This document shows, piece after piece, positions 36,117 to 44,164 of a stretch of 64,000 bases of DNA (its first letter is position 1; each line of letters begins with the position of its first letter). The position numbers and the translations under genes were made by a program. A model generated the notes under the pieces. That model made no database searches, was not told where the DNA came from, and saw nothing but the letters and a program-made list of their open reading frames with translations. This stretch comes from Crocinitomicaceae bacterium (lineage in GTDB: Bacteria; Bacteroidota; Bacteroidia; Flavobacteriales_G; Salibacteraceae): contig PAVO01000024.1 in NCBI GenBank assembly GCA_002713215.1, forward strand, positions 1 through 64,000, read 5' to 3'.

Positions 36117-37856
36117 ATGAAAAGTCGTTTATTATCAATTAGTTGTATTGTTTTGATCGTGTTTATGAGCCTGACTACTATGGCACAAGAGCCCGCTCAA
36201 CTTACCCACGAAAATGTGGTTTACCTTAATAATGGTAATACTTATGTGCAAAAAAGCCTGCCACTTTACTTGATGTTTAGTACCACTCCAGGTGGTCAGA
36301 CCTATGATTTAAAAAGTAAGGCTACTGCCAAGTATGCCGACCCCATGTACCTTGATACGGAAGGTGTAAATTACATCAGAAGTAAATGGGCGGTTGATAA
36401 AGAATCAAAAAAAACAGCTTCTCCGCAACAGGAAATCTTGTATGAAATATACGCTGATGGTCTTCCACCTTATACCTACCACAAATTTAGTGGAGCACCA
36501 AAGTACACTTCAAGCAAGGTTTATTTTGGAAAGGGGCTTACCTATAGCCTTACTTCAAGGGATGCAGTTTCCGGTGTTCAAAAAGTTCATCATACAACCG
36601 GTTCCAGTTGGAGCGATTACTCTTCCGACGTTAGTATGGATACGGAAGGTGAATATACATTGTACTACTACTCACACGATAATGTAGGAAATGCGGAAAA
36701 AACAAGAAGTTCTACCTTCACGGTTGATTTAACTGCACCTACTTCCAGCCACGCCATTCAGGGGATTGTTTACAACTCAAACATTTTAGCGCCAAGCACC
36801 AAGTTTAGCTTAAGTAAATCTGATGCTTTGTCTGGCGTTCGGGTTACCCGTTATTCGTTTGACAGTGGAAGCGATCGGGTTCACGGTGGAAATATTTCTA
36901 TGAGTGGATTAGCCGATGGCGATCACGTGTTGTACTACTACTCTATTGACAGAGTAAAAAATACGGAAGAGAAAAAATCATTTGCATTCTATTTGGATCG
37001 TATTCCTCCGGTGGTTGAAAACCAGGTTAATGGAGATCAATACAAAGGAAAGTACCTGTTTGTATCTAATAGAACAACCATTTCTTTCTCAGCTACAGAC
37101 AACAAGGCTGGTGTAAATAAAATCTACTATCGAATTGATGGTAAAGAGAGATATGATTACTCGTCAAACATTGCTGTACCTGATGTAAAAGGGTTACATA
37201 CTTTTAAGTATGACGCTACGGATAACGTTCAAAACCTGTCTCCAAACAAATACCTAACGGTGTATGTGGATAACAAGGCTCCTACTACTGGAATTCGATA
37301 CGGTCGTCCTCAATTCTTCTCCAGGGACACCCTCTTTATTAATAAGGATACCAAGGTGACCTTGTTTGCTAAGGACTATGAGTCTGGTGTTCAAAAAGTA
37401 AGTTATCAAATTGATGGTGGTGGATACAACGAGTACAGCCAGTTTACCATTCCTAATGATGGATACCACACCATCAACTTCAAGACAACAGACCGGGTAA
37501 ACAATGAAGAGCAGGAAAAAACTTCAAATGTTTTTGTTGACAACAATGCTCCTACCATATACTACAACTTTAGTATTGAGCCCATTGGTGAAAAAAATGG
37601 TGATAAGATTTACCCGAATTACACCCGACTTTATTTAGGTGCTACTGATGATCACGTGGGTACACAAACCATTGAGTACAGCATTAACGATGGTGCATGG
37701 ACCCTCTACTCTTCAGCAACTACACTGGATATTTCGGAAAGAAACCGTTTCTTGAAAAAGAAAATTAAATATGTGGTGAAAGTTCGAAGTAAGGACAAAT
37801 TAGGAAATACCTCTGAGGAGACCATTAACTTCTACGTTGGCCTGGCTAGCGATTAA
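36117..37856 (+). CDS. Secreted OmpL47/Ig-like repeat protein
   Basis: A 579-residue exported protein with a signal peptide ending near TMAQ. The mature part has about five repeats of 90-100 residues. Each ends in a strand such as FTVDLTAPTSS, FYLDRIPPVV, VYVDNKAPTT or VFVDNNAPTI, and each contains a Y-(S/R/Q)-(F/I)-(D/N) turn (YYRIDGKE, YQIDGGGY, YSINDGAW). This matches the OmpL47-type or Ig-like bacterial repeat seen on surface proteins. No T9SS C-terminal sorting domain is present, so how it is held is unclear. A strong terminator follows. No enzymatic domain is seen. Confidence 0.82.
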   Translation: MKSRLLSISCIVLIVFMSLTTMAQEPAQLTHENVVYLNNGNTYVQKSLPLYLMFSTTPGGQTYDLKSKATAKYADPMYLDTEGVNYIRSKWAVDKESKKTASPQQEILYEIYADGLPPYTYHKFSGAPKYTSSKVYFGKGLTYSLTSRDAVSGVQKVHHTTGSSWSDYSSDVSMDTEGEYTLYYYSHDNVGNAEKTRSSTFTVDLTAPTSSHAIQGIVYNSNILAPSTKFSLSKSDALSGVRVTRYSFDSGSDRVHGGNISMSGLADGDHVLYYYSIDRVKNTEEKKSFAFYLDRIPPVVENQVNGDQYKGKYLFVSNRTTISFSATDNKAGVNKIYYRIDGKERYDYSSNIAVPDVKGLHTFKYDATDNVQNLSPNKYLTVYVDNKAPTTGIRYGRPQFFSRDTLFINKDTKVTLFAKDYESGVQKVSYQIDGGGYNEYSQFTIPNDGYHTINFKTTDRVNNEEQEKTSNVFVDNNAPTIYYNFSIEPIGEKNGDKIYPNYTRLYLGATDDHVGTQTIEYSINDGAWTLYSSATTLDISERNRFLKKKIKYVVKVRSKDKLGNTSEETINFYVGLASD

Positions 37857-37882
37857 GGTTTAGTTTCACAATCTAGATATTG

Positions 37883-37919
37883 AAATCCCGTCTCGGCTAA
37901 GCTGATACGGGATTTTTTG
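37883..37919 (+). terminator. Rho-independent terminator
   Basis: A nine-base-pair stem, aaatcccgt (37883-37891) and acgggattt (37907-37915), is followed by a T run. It ends transcription of the OmpL47-like gene. Confidence 0.85.
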
Positions 37920-37970
37920 TTTGGATATCTGAAATTCACTATCTTTATAGACCTTGACCAAACACATAGA

Positions 37971-38699
37971 ATGCGAGTAAGATTTTTTATTGGTTTAATT
38001 GGTTTGTTCTTAGTGACTAGTTCCTATTCCCAACTGATTAATAATTCAGAATCTAAACTGGGAAGTGGAGTTTACATTTCTTTATCTCAACTTATTTTTC
38101 CTGAAATTGCAATAACTTATGAAAAACTAAACCATTCTAACCTGGGGTATTCTTTTTCACTGGGTTATAAAATCCCTGTGGGTAAAGGAAATGAGGTAGA
38201 AGCGAAGGGAAAAGGCTTGGGATCTTTAAACGAAAATCAATTGCTAATTAATCCATTCAATAGTGCTGTATATGCCTCCGTAGCACCAGTATATTATTTT
38301 CCAATAAAGCATAGATATTTCTTCGGTCTGCAAACCGAATTGTTTTATCGGTTCTATTGGATCAATAAGAAACAACTGACAAGAGGAATCCAGGGAGAAT
38401 CGCTTGGGTATTACAGCGCCATTCGCACCGAACAGATACACGCACCAGGGATAAAAGTGTTGGCTACCCTAGATTTAAAGCTATTGTCAGGCAGAAAATA
38501 TCAACTCAATACCAAACTCTTTGCTGGTCCTGGTGTTACCTACAAATCCTATTTATATATCAATGAAAACAGCCAGAAGATTGATGAGGCTGGAAATTCT
38601 TATGTCGTTACTTATGAGGAAGGTAGAGGGCAGCAAATACTTCCTTCTTTTCATGCAGGGATAAAGCTGGGAATAGCTAAAAACCTATTCAAAAAATAG
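37971..38699 (+). CDS. Secreted protein, probable beta-barrel
   Basis: A 242-residue exported protein. ATG 37971 gives a clean signal peptide (RVRFFIGLIGLFLVTSSYSQ); the longer frame to 37917 overlaps the terminator and is rejected. The mature part shows alternating strands rich in Tyr and Leu (GSGVYISLSQLIF, YFFGLQTELFYRFYW, PGIKVLATLDLKLL) with a C-terminal HAGIKLGIAKNLF, suggesting an outer-membrane barrel of about eight to ten strands. No named family is recognised. Confidence 0.68.
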   Translation: MRVRFFIGLIGLFLVTSSYSQLINNSESKLGSGVYISLSQLIFPEIAITYEKLNHSNLGYSFSLGYKIPVGKGNEVEAKGKGLGSLNENQLLINPFNSAVYASVAPVYYFPIKHRYFFGLQTELFYRFYWINKKQLTRGIQGESLGYYSAIRTEQIHAPGIKVLATLDLKLLSGRKYQLNTKLFAGPGVTYKSYLYINENSQKIDEAGNSYVVTYEEGRGQQILPSFHAGIKLGIAKNLFKK

Positions 38700-38821
38700 A
38701 TTTCAAATTTCTTCAAACTATTCATTATCAATTTATTGGGAATAAACTATTTTTGAGGGGTTACTTGGTTCTGTTGCATAAAATTCAGCTTGTATCTAAG
38801 TAGTTTAAAAATCATCATTCT

Positions 38822-39733
38822 ATGAACCATGTTACTTGCGATAATTGTCACAAGGAAAATATTCCTCAAAATAACAGCATAAAGATTGACAAGCGCGTTT
38901 ATTGCGAGGATTGTCTTAAGACTACATTTCCAAACGAAGATGAACTGAAGAACAGGGAAGTTCAATATGAACAAGACCCTACCATCTGCGTTTCGTGTGG
39001 AAAGGACAACGGAAGAAGACCCTGGCCCAAGCACGTAAATTTACCTATGTGCACGGAATGCAAGACCAGTTTAAAGGAACGAATCATTCCAATCTGGGTA
39101 AAAGGCTTTATGTATGGAATTGCTGCCTTGGTTATTTTCTCAATCACCTGGAATTGGAAATATTTCGAATCCTACCAGAAAATCAATGATGCTTATGCCG
39201 CGGTTGATAGTGGGCAAATAAAATTGGCTTCCGATTTAATGATGGAAGCAAGTAGCCTAACTCCTGAAATTCCGGATTTGGAGATTCTAGGTAGTTATTA
39301 TTTAGGGCTTGAGTATTTAAATCAGGATAAGTCGCAATTGGCCCTGGATCAATTTATAAAATGCCGCTACAAGTTACCTGAAGAATATGGTGTCGACATG
39401 CTTATAGATCGTGCCAGCAGTGGTGCAGCTTTCGATACAAAGGACTACCCCCTGTTTTTAAGCCTAAATAAAGCCTGGCTCAATACGCATGAAGAAGATC
39501 CGTATGCCTGGGCTTCTGTAGCCTCGGCCTATGCCTGTTTATATGCAGAAAACAAACAGGACACATCAAAAGAAAAAAGTTTGGAGTACCTGGAAAAAGC
39601 CAAGTCTTTTAAAAGTTTGGATGAAGGTCTGCTTACCTATTTCAATAGAATAGAATATCGATTGTTTTCAAAAGAGATTATTACTAAAGAAGAATACGAT
39701 AAACGATATCCCGAGGGATGGAAAAATAACTAA
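38822..39733 (+). CDS. Zinc-ribbon membrane protein with TPR-like domain
   Basis: A 303-residue protein. Two zinc-binding modules lie at the N-terminus: CDNCHKENIP..YCEDC (about 6-35) and CVSCGKDNG..MCTEC (about 58-80), each with four cysteines. One transmembrane helix follows (about 93-112), then a helical TPR-like region (115-300). Zinc-ribbon/TM/TPR designs occur in Bacteroidota proteins of unknown function. Three bases separate its stop from the next gene, encoding an HExxH membrane protein, so the pair probably form one unit. No catalytic residues are seen. Confidence 0.75.
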   Translation: MNHVTCDNCHKENIPQNNSIKIDKRVYCEDCLKTTFPNEDELKNREVQYEQDPTICVSCGKDNGRRPWPKHVNLPMCTECKTSLKERIIPIWVKGFMYGIAALVIFSITWNWKYFESYQKINDAYAAVDSGQIKLASDLMMEASSLTPEIPDLEILGSYYLGLEYLNQDKSQLALDQFIKCRYKLPEEYGVDMLIDRASSGAAFDTKDYPLFLSLNKAWLNTHEEDPYAWASVASAYACLYAENKQDTSKEKSLEYLEKAKSFKSLDEGLLTYFNRIEYRLFSKEIITKEEYDKRYPEGWKNN

Positions 39734-39736
39734 ACC

Positions 39737-40261
39737 ATGTTTATACCAGGTGAAATAATATCAATAGCAACGTTTCCGGGAACAATCGTTCACGAATTTG
39801 CCCATGTTGTTTTCTGCAAGCTTAGAAAAGTAGAGATTTTGGAAGTCGTCTATTTCCAGGTGGGAAATCCAAGCGGGTATGTTATTCATGAAGAAACCAA
39901 GGACTTCAACACTACTTTTTTGATCTCCATGGGGCCGTTTTTTGTAAACACATTATTATGCCTGCTTATTTGCCTGCCTGCATACATGCCGATAAGTTAC
40001 TTTGATCTTTCGCAACCCCTATCCTACTTCCTGATGTGGTTGGGAGTCTCCATTGGTATGAGTGCTATTCCTTCCAACCAGGATGCCAATCAAATCTATG
40101 CTCAAGCCAAAGAAGAAGTCAAGAAAACGAACCTGTTGGCCATTGTAAGTTTTCCAATTATCGGAATCATCTACATATTTAACTTCCTTCGATTCTTCTG
40201 GGCTGATTTATTCTACGGTGTTGCAATTGGCGTTGGAATTCCCAGCTTAATTTTTAGTTAA
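39737..40261 (+). CDS. HExxH-motif integral membrane protein (M50-like/DUF3267-like)
   Basis: A 174-residue membrane protein with four hydrophobic segments. The N-terminal motif TFPGTIVHEFAHVVF carries HExxH (HEFAH), which resembles membrane-embedded zinc metalloproteases of the site-2 protease (M50) type or the DUF3267 family. A second conserved acidic segment, SNQDANQI, could supply a third metal ligand, as the M50 NxxPxxxLDG element does, but the match is loose. It is coupled to the preceding zinc-ribbon/TPR gene. Proteolytic activity is inferred and unproven. Confidence 0.65.
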   Translation: MFIPGEIISIATFPGTIVHEFAHVVFCKLRKVEILEVVYFQVGNPSGYVIHEETKDFNTTFLISMGPFFVNTLLCLLICLPAYMPISYFDLSQPLSYFLMWLGVSIGMSAIPSNQDANQIYAQAKEEVKKTNLLAIVSFPIIGIIYIFNFLRFFWADLFYGVAIGVGIPSLIFS

Positions 40262-40314
40262 TCTTTCGGGAAAGAAATTGAAAGGTTCTTTAGCCCTAAT
40301 GAATGACTAGATAA

Positions 40315-41904
40315 TCACTTCTTCTCTATTAACTCAACTAGTTTGTATTCCTTTTTCTTTGTTGAGAAATATACCAAATTACCATTAGCATTAACGGCAC
40401 CTGTATTGAAAAGAACATTAAAAACCTCCTTATTATTCCATACATCCAATAGCTGAGTGGTCATTTGATCTTCGTCGGTTAAGCTAATTTTATAATACCC
40501 TAAATTATCACTAATGGAAGGTACAAGGTGCCTTCTTGCTAATTTCGATACTGGCATAAGATAATTAGCTCTATGATTTAGCATATATAAGCTAATACCT
40601 GAATCAGTTTGAACGAGGGAGTGATCACGGGGTATTCTCGTACTATATATTCTGCCACAATGAAAGTTGGAACATTCAATTGTAGATAAGAATGGAATTT
40701 GATACATCTGCTTTAATTGAAAGTCGTGATCTAGCGAAAAAATTACAAAATCAGCATTTTTTCTTAGTGATTTTTGTATCCCAGTGGCTCCGTTGTATGA
40801 AAATGTATAATGCTGAAATTGCGTGATTAAGAAAATCGACTCTTTGGTTTCTATTGGCTTCATAAGATCCATCTTATGCATGGTTGGGGTTTTATCCTGC
40901 CCTGCAATGGAAACTAAATCTAACCCCCTTACTTTTATTTGCTTTAATCGATCAATTATTTGCTGATCGTAGTCGATTTTTTCTAAAAATTCAATCTTTT
41001 TTTGTTTTGGTAAAAGTTCCGAAACAAGAACACCCTTTGTCTCATTCCTATGGTCATCGGAATACATCGAAATCAATTGTATTCCTCCCTGGTAATTGGT
41101 AACGTGGATTGATATTATGGACTTCAATTGAGGCAACTTATTGTGCAAGGATCCAAAAAAGTCAAGGTTGGATATACTTTCTTCAAAGGAATGACTAAAA
41201 TAAAACTGATCAAATTTTCTGGTCGCCCAGTAAAGGTTACCCGCGTTATCCAGTATGAAATGCCTTCTGGGCATGGCTTTTCTTGTTTTCTTTAAATCAA
41301 TTGAAGCACTTCGTATGACATTGCCAACAGAATCATATACATAGGCCTCGTACATGTAAATTCGAGTATCAGCTTCCTGTCCACTTTCAGGACTAAGGTT
41401 ATGATGTCCTAAAGCAAACTTCTTTTTATCGGGTGAGATTGTTAAATCTAACTTTTCACAGGTTCTGCAATCCAGGTGAGGGATCGTCCATAAATCAATT
41501 AATTCAAAGTCAAGAGAGGGGTTAACGCAATCAATTTTAAAGTACTTATAGCTCAACTTGGTTTCCGTGTCCTTATTTCGAACAATGAAGTAATAAGAAT
41601 CATTGAAGAAAAAATACTTATAATGTGCCAATCCATTATCATCACAGTACTTTTCCCAATCAAAAACAAAGGAATTGACAATTCCTAATTGATCGTTGTG
41701 ATGCCTCATTTCAAAGCTGATACCATCAATAAACATGACCAAAAGCTCACCATTGGTCAAGTAGTTTATTTCTACGATTCCCTTTGGAGAATACGATGTG
41801 CGCCCATATTTAAATTCTCCTTTTTCCAGAGAGTAAGTTTGGGCATTAAGTACCGTGAAGAAAAAATTAGAAATTAATAAAAGAATGATTGCTGCATTGG
41901 ACAT
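40315..41904 (-). CDS. Secreted protein of unknown function
   Basis: A 529-residue exported protein. ATG 41904 gives a signal peptide (SNAAIILLLISNFFFTVLNA) ending before QTYSLEKGEF. The mature part is beta-rich, with repeated strand-turn patterns such as FILDNAGNLYWATRKFD and FIVRNKDTETKLSY, reminiscent of beta-propeller blades, but no family is recognised. Two CxxC-like cysteines (HLDCRTCEKL) are notable. The AT content is higher than in neighbouring genes. It is convergent with the HExxH gene and upstream of nothing obvious in function. Confidence 0.6.
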   Translation of the reverse strand: MSNAAIILLLISNFFFTVLNAQTYSLEKGEFKYGRTSYSPKGIVEINYLTNGELLVMFIDGISFEMRHHNDQLGIVNSFVFDWEKYCDDNGLAHYKYFFFNDSYYFIVRNKDTETKLSYKYFKIDCVNPSLDFELIDLWTIPHLDCRTCEKLDLTISPDKKKFALGHHNLSPESGQEADTRIYMYEAYVYDSVGNVIRSASIDLKKTRKAMPRRHFILDNAGNLYWATRKFDQFYFSHSFEESISNLDFFGSLHNKLPQLKSIISIHVTNYQGGIQLISMYSDDHRNETKGVLVSELLPKQKKIEFLEKIDYDQQIIDRLKQIKVRGLDLVSIAGQDKTPTMHKMDLMKPIETKESIFLITQFQHYTFSYNGATGIQKSLRKNADFVIFSLDHDFQLKQMYQIPFLSTIECSNFHCGRIYSTRIPRDHSLVQTDSGISLYMLNHRANYLMPVSKLARRHLVPSISDNLGYYKISLTDEDQMTTQLLDVWNNKEVFNVLFNTGAVNANGNLVYFSTKKKEYKLVELIEKK

Positions 41905-41942
41905 GGTCTGATAAAAATACAATTCTTTGGTTTCGCCGTGCG

Positions 41943-42728
41943 CTACTTCAAAATCTTTTTAATCAGCCTCAGCTTGTGCGAGTAGCGTTTGGTATCCACA
42001 TTAAAGATTCCCTGATGGTCAATTTTATCGATTCGTACTTTGCCGCTGGCATGAATAATTTCATTGTCCTGCAAAAGAATACCTACATGTACTATGCTTC
42101 CTTCTTCGTTATCAAAAAAAGCTAAATCTCCACTTTGAGCTTCTTCTACGAATGATAGGGTCTGCCCTATTTCCGCCTGCTGGTAGGCGTCGCGCGGTAG
42201 TTTCTTACCTGCAATTTTGTACACCAACTGGGTAAATCCGGAACAATCAATTCCAAATGGAGAACGCCCTCCCCACAAATAAGGAGCGTTGATGTACATC
42301 ATAGCATTTTCCACGATTCGCTCCCTGGAAATTCCAGCATCGCTGTTTACGGTCATTCCGGAAAACTCAAAAACATCTTCTCCCCAACGAGCCCGACTTC
42401 CTTCGAAATGTGGCAAGCTGCTTCCCATTAATAAGGGATAAAGTGAACCGGTATTAATGTGTGTGGCTATAGCGGCCAAATCGATCGAAGTAGTCCATTG
42501 CTTGCTGGTTTCAATGGCATCATAAACATCCTTACTTACCTCATACGATTGCTTGCGATCGATCCAGCATTCGTATTTGTCGTAGGCCATTCTAATTTTA
42601 ACCCACTTGCTACGTTCTTCAATGATTTTATAGTGTTCACCAAAGAGCAATTGCGTTACCATTTCCGACTTATCGGAAGGCTCTTCCCTTGCAGGAACAA
42701 CGCTTAATTGGGATACACCGTATTTCAT
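41943..42728 (-). CDS. NlpC/P60 peptidoglycan hydrolase with SH3 region
   Basis: A 261-residue protein. An SH3-like N-terminal half (SVVPAREEPSDKSEMVTQLLFGEHYKI; about 5-60, and a second SH3-like segment) precedes an NlpC/P60 domain (about 130-261). The catalytic Cys lies in FGIDCSGFTQLVYK and the His in SIVHVGILL. The family cleaves D-Glu-DAP bonds in the wall peptide. No signal peptide is obvious, which fits the cytoplasmic recycling type (YkfC-like) as well as exported ones. Length matches the two-SH3 Bacteroidota homologues. Confidence 0.9.
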   Translation of the reverse strand: MKYGVSQLSVVPAREEPSDKSEMVTQLLFGEHYKIIEERSKWVKIRMAYDKYECWIDRKQSYEVSKDVYDAIETSKQWTTSIDLAAIATHINTGSLYPLLMGSSLPHFEGSRARWGEDVFEFSGMTVNSDAGISRERIVENAMMYINAPYLWGGRSPFGIDCSGFTQLVYKIAGKKLPRDAYQQAEIGQTLSFVEEAQSGDLAFFDNEEGSIVHVGILLQDNEIIHASGKVRIDKIDHQGIFNVDTKRYSHKLRLIKKILK

Positions 42729-42831
42729 GAATCGCTCTTATGAACCAGACAAATAAAAGGAATAATGATGTCTCTAACCAACAACTTATTCAATTAGTTA
42801 TCAATAAATAAATCTCAATAAACACAAACAA

Positions 42832-42856
42832 AAAACCCGCTACCAGAGCGGGTTTT
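42832..42856 (-). terminator. Rho-independent terminator after thiolase
   Basis: A ten-base-pair inverted repeat (aaaacccgct, 42832-42841, and agcgggtttt, 42847-42856) with a U run on the minus strand. It lies 22 bases past the thiolase stop. Confidence 0.85.
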
Positions 42857-42878
42857 CCAATTCTATTTAAATTACTTG

Positions 42879-44054
42879 TTATACGTTTTCAATAACCATT
42901 GCAGAAGCTCCACCCCCACCGTTACAAATTCCGGCAGCACCATATTTACCACCGTTCTGTTTAAGCACATTGATGAGTGTAACCACAATTCTTGAACCTG
43001 AGTTTCCAAGGGGGTGACCCAGTGAAACTGCTCCACCGTTAACATCAACTTTAGAAGCATCCAGTCCCAGTTCTTTGGCATTGGCCAACCCAACCACGGA
43101 GAAAGCCTGATTCAATTCCCAATAATCAATATCGGAAACACTCAAATTAGCTTTACCCAATGCAATTGGAATTGCTTTGGCAGGAGCGGTAGTAAACCAT
43201 TCCGGAGCCTGAGAAGCATCAGCATAAGAAGTAATCTTTGCTAAAGGCGTATATCCATATTTTTCAACCGCTTCAGCACTGGCCAATATCAAGGCAGAGG
43301 CTCCATCGTTCAAAGTGGAAGCATTAGCAGCAGTTACCGTACCTTCTTTTTGAAAGGCTGGACGCAAAGCCGGAATTTTTTCCATTTTTACGTTTTTGTA
43401 CTCTTCGTCTTCTGAGAAAACTATTGGTTCTCCCCTTCTTTGTGGAATTTCAACAGGAACAATTTCATCGTTGAATTTTCCGGCAGCCCACGCTGCAGCT
43501 GAACGGTTATACGACTCAATGGCGAACTCATCCTGGTCTTCTCTGCTAAACCCATTTTCTTTCGCACACAATTCAGCACAATTACCCATGTGGGTGTCGT
43601 TATAAACGTCGGTAAGGCCATCCTTAACCATTCCGTCGATCATATTAACATTACCAAGTTTTACCGCGTTACGAGCAACCATGTAGTGAGGAACAGAACT
43701 CATGTTTTCCATACCTCCGGCAACTACTACTTCGTTGTCACCAGCGATAATCGATTGAGCAGCTAAACTTATGGCCTTCATTCCTGAAGCACAAACCTTA
43801 TTTACCGTAGTACAAGGAACCTGATCGCCAATGCCTGCAAACATGGAGGCCTGACGTGCTGGTGCCTGACCTAAATTAGCTGACATAACGTTGCCCATAA
43901 ATACCTCATTTACGTGTTGAGGATCTACATTACCCTTATTTAATGCACCTTTTATAGCGGCTGCTCCCAGCTTGGTAGCCGGAACTGAAGCAAGACTCCC
44001 CAAGAAACTTCCAATGGGTGTTCTTACTGCTGATACTATATATACTTCTTTCAT
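42879..44054 (-). CDS. Acetyl-CoA C-acetyltransferase (thiolase)
   Basis: A 391-residue thiolase that condenses or cleaves acetoacetyl-CoA. The nucleophilic Cys is in NKVCASGMKA (about residue 88), the His in GGAVSLGHPLGNSGSR, and the second Cys in CNGGGGASAMVIE. The NQAFSVVG stretch matches the biosynthetic class (AtoB/PhaA/Thl). Length is typical. It stands alone between a terminator and a strong promoter (-7 element 44102-44109); no hydroxyacyl-CoA dehydrogenase partner is adjacent, so it may be an isoprenoid, ketone-body or fatty-acid enzyme. Confidence 0.95.
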   Translation of the reverse strand: MKEVYIVSAVRTPIGSFLGSLASVPATKLGAAAIKGALNKGNVDPQHVNEVFMGNVMSANLGQAPARQASMFAGIGDQVPCTTVNKVCASGMKAISLAAQSIIAGDNEVVVAGGMENMSSVPHYMVARNAVKLGNVNMIDGMVKDGLTDVYNDTHMGNCAELCAKENGFSREDQDEFAIESYNRSAAAWAAGKFNDEIVPVEIPQRRGEPIVFSEDEEYKNVKMEKIPALRPAFQKEGTVTAANASTLNDGASALILASAEAVEKYGYTPLAKITSYADASQAPEWFTTAPAKAIPIALGKANLSVSDIDYWELNQAFSVVGLANAKELGLDASKVDVNGGAVSLGHPLGNSGSRIVVTLINVLKQNGGKYGAAGICNGGGGASAMVIENV

Positions 44055-44101
44055 TTTTTGAATGATTTTATTTCAATTTTTGACTCGATGTAAATCGGGT
44101 G

Positions 44102-44109
44102 CAAAAGTA
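44102..44109 (-). promoter_or_regulatory. -7 element TACTTTTG before thiolase
   Basis: Minus-strand TACTTTTG matches the -7 consensus, with TTT in place of TTG at N19. The 47-base leader ends at the thiolase ATG. The divergent 7TM-HD gene appears to use TTG-N18-TACTTTAG (44125-44153) on the plus strand. Confidence 0.5.
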
Positions 44110-44164
44110 AGCCATTCAAGGGTTTTGAAAAAGCAGGAATTACCCTACTTTAGTCACCTGCGGT

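Noticed and set aside
37917-37970. Upstream extension of the secreted protein at 37971
   Set aside because: It would begin in the terminator of the previous gene and would spoil the signal peptide.
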